From contig CANGTU010000026.1 of assembly GCA_947456965.1 (NCBI GenBank), forward strand, positions 1 to 46,765: a stretch of 46,765 nt of DNA, written 5' to 3'. The translations under genes were made by a program, and so were the position numbers. The notes under the pieces are model-generated. The model was not told the DNA's origin and searched no databases. It saw only the letters and a program-made list of their open reading frames with translations. Below, one piece after another: positions 45,854-46,765 of the stretch; within the stretch, counting starts at the first letter, position 1, and each line of letters begins with the position of its first letter. Origin of the DNA: Flavobacteriales bacterium. GTDB lineage: Bacteria > Bacteroidota > Bacteroidia > Flavobacteriales_D > Sanyastnellaceae.

Positions 45854-46609
45854 ATGAAACTCCTCTTTCCTCTCCTGATCTTTTCAATTCCCTTATGCGG
45901 ACAGGAAGCCTGTGAGGACATCATGAAGGCCGACGGATCGAGTGAGCGAATATGCTGGCACTCCAATGGCTCTCCTTCTACTCAGGAATGGTGGGATGCT
46001 TCACATCAGTGGGGTCGGTTCACTGCTTACGACAGCCGGGGGCTTCAACTGCTTGATCTGGAACTGAGGAATGTGGCCGGGCATGCCCGTGTTCAGCTTT
46101 CCTATCATGCCAATGGTCAGGTGCAGCAGGTCGGCTACAGCTCTTCACCTGATGGTGGGATCCAGCGCATCTCGCAGGAATATCACTTTTCAGAACTGGG
46201 CGTGCTCACCTCCACGCGGGAAGAAAATTATCCCTTCCAAGTGATTCCCCTTAATGAGCCTTGGGAAGACGAGATATCCTCATCGGAAGAAAGTGCTGCA
46301 TGCGGAGCGATCTCATTGTCCGTATATGAAGTGGTCAATACCACCCGACGTCGGGTATGGATAAAGCTTGATCCCCGAGGAGGAGGGGCCATGTTTGCGC
46401 CACCTTCACGCATGCTGCTGCTGAAACCAGGTGCAACTGCCGTGGTGGACTCCGTTCTCATGGCCGGAGTTCACCTCCCTGCGGATCAGGTCTTCCGGTA
46501 TCGCGCGGAACCCTTTCGGGGCAAACGCGCCATTGAAGTGATTAGCGAACAAGCTGCAGATCGCGGCAGCAGGAGGGTATATCGCTTATGTATCGTAGAG
46601 AAGCATTGA
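45854..46609 (+). CDS. Secreted protein of unknown function
   Basis: This 251-residue protein has a signal peptide (about 1-17, MKLLFPLLIFSIPLCGQ). The N-terminal half contains 'YHANGQVQQVGYSS', like MORN-type or toxin-antitoxin antidote YwqK-like repeats in Bacteroidota, each strand pattern being G-x-x-x-x-x-Y/W. The C-terminal half has mostly beta residues and two Arg-rich turns. No catalytic motif is seen. ATG 45854 begins the signal sequence; a TTG at 45809 is unlikely. It converges on the next gene with a seven-base gap. Confidence 0.75.
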   Translation: MKLLFPLLIFSIPLCGQEACEDIMKADGSSERICWHSNGSPSTQEWWDASHQWGRFTAYDSRGLQLLDLELRNVAGHARVQLSYHANGQVQQVGYSSSPDGGIQRISQEYHFSELGVLTSTREENYPFQVIPLNEPWEDEISSSEESAACGAISLSVYEVVNTTRRRVWIKLDPRGGGAMFAPPSRMLLLKPGATAVVDSVLMAGVHLPADQVFRYRAEPFRGKRAIEVISEQAADRGSRRVYRLCIVEKH

Positions 46610-46616
46610 TTCCTGT

Positions 46617-46765
46617 TCAGAAGTTATCGAGGTCAATGGGACGCATCACACCAAACCACTTGAGGACCTTCTCGCCGGCTCCGGGCACATCCACGTGGAT
46701 GATATAGGTGCCGCTGGCGATGGGAATGTTCTTGGCATTCTTCAGGTCCCAGTCGAGTGAGGTGA
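46617..46765 (-). CDS. C-terminal end of a large secreted protein, 5' cut by the window
   Basis: The last 48 codons of a frame open to the right edge end at TGA 46617. The sequence GTYIIHVDVPGAGEKVLKW and a final MRPIDLDNF are like the C-termini of large Bacteroidota surface proteins that end with a T9SS-type beta strand. Only the end is visible, so the domain cannot be assigned with certainty. It converges on the secreted protein gene. Confidence 0.7.
   Translation of the reverse strand, partial: TSLDWDLKNAKNIPIASGTYIIHVDVPGAGEKVLKWFGVMRPIDLDNF

Noticed and set aside
1-46765. Search for tRNA, rRNA, CRISPR arrays, insertion sequences and attachment sites
   Set aside because: No cloverleaf-like sequence, regular direct repeats, transposase motif or terminal inverted repeats were seen by eye. 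A tool-based scan would be more sensitive.

Overview
The window is a chromosomal segment of a Bacteroidota bacterium, most likely in or near the Flavobacteriales. The evidence is a cargo protein with a type IX secretion (T9SS) type A sorting tail, TAnnTTTG-type -7 promoter boxes with few strong Shine-Dalgarno sites, PID-CTERM/exosortase genes, DUF4783 and DUF4286 family proteins, and the DUF177-rpmF-fabH-accB-accC gene order. Base composition looks slightly above 50% GC by eye (not counted). I see no insertion sequence, prophage, tRNA, rRNA or CRISPR array.

Left part, 1-6.6 kb, is read on the minus strand: a nitroreductase, a predicted outer-membrane barrel, two tandem related secreted proteins, an MsbA-like ABC exporter, GDP-mannose 4,6-dehydratase and a PlsC-type acyltransferase cut by the window edge. 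Several of these are envelope or surface-sugar functions. From 6.6 to 8.8 kb a plus-strand pair (SDR oxidoreductase and secreted M28 peptidase) ends at a strong bidirectional terminator. Facing it is a 1181-residue cysteine-rich modular secreted protein.

The most interesting part is 12.7-24.4 kb. On the minus strand is a compact, translationally coupled sorting module: a 72-residue PID-CTERM substrate, an exosortase with its Cys/Arg/His triad, a partner membrane protein and a small conserved protein. Diverging from it is a surface-polysaccharide operon. It encodes a Wzc-like tyrosine autokinase with a Tyr-Gly tail, a GT2 glycosyltransferase, a GNAT acetyltransferase, an SpsF-type cytidylyltransferase, a class III aminotransferase, a PtmA-like SDR, a DUF4910 zinc-peptidase-like protein and an unusual NeuB-cytidylyltransferase fusion. 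Together they look like a pathway for making and activating a nonulosonic-acid-like sugar for a glycan that may be handled near the exosortase product.

The right part is mostly housekeeping: clpP, priA, clpX, mutS and a membrane hydrolase on the plus strand, then accC, accB, fabH, rpmF and a DUF177 gene on the minus strand. These are followed by DUF4783, hflX with a coupled cytochrome c and 4-TM protein, and DUF4286. The window ends with a large PKD-domain T9SS cargo, a Wzx-like flippase, a DUF1801 protein, a cation diffusion facilitator, a small secreted protein and the last 48 codons of another secreted protein.
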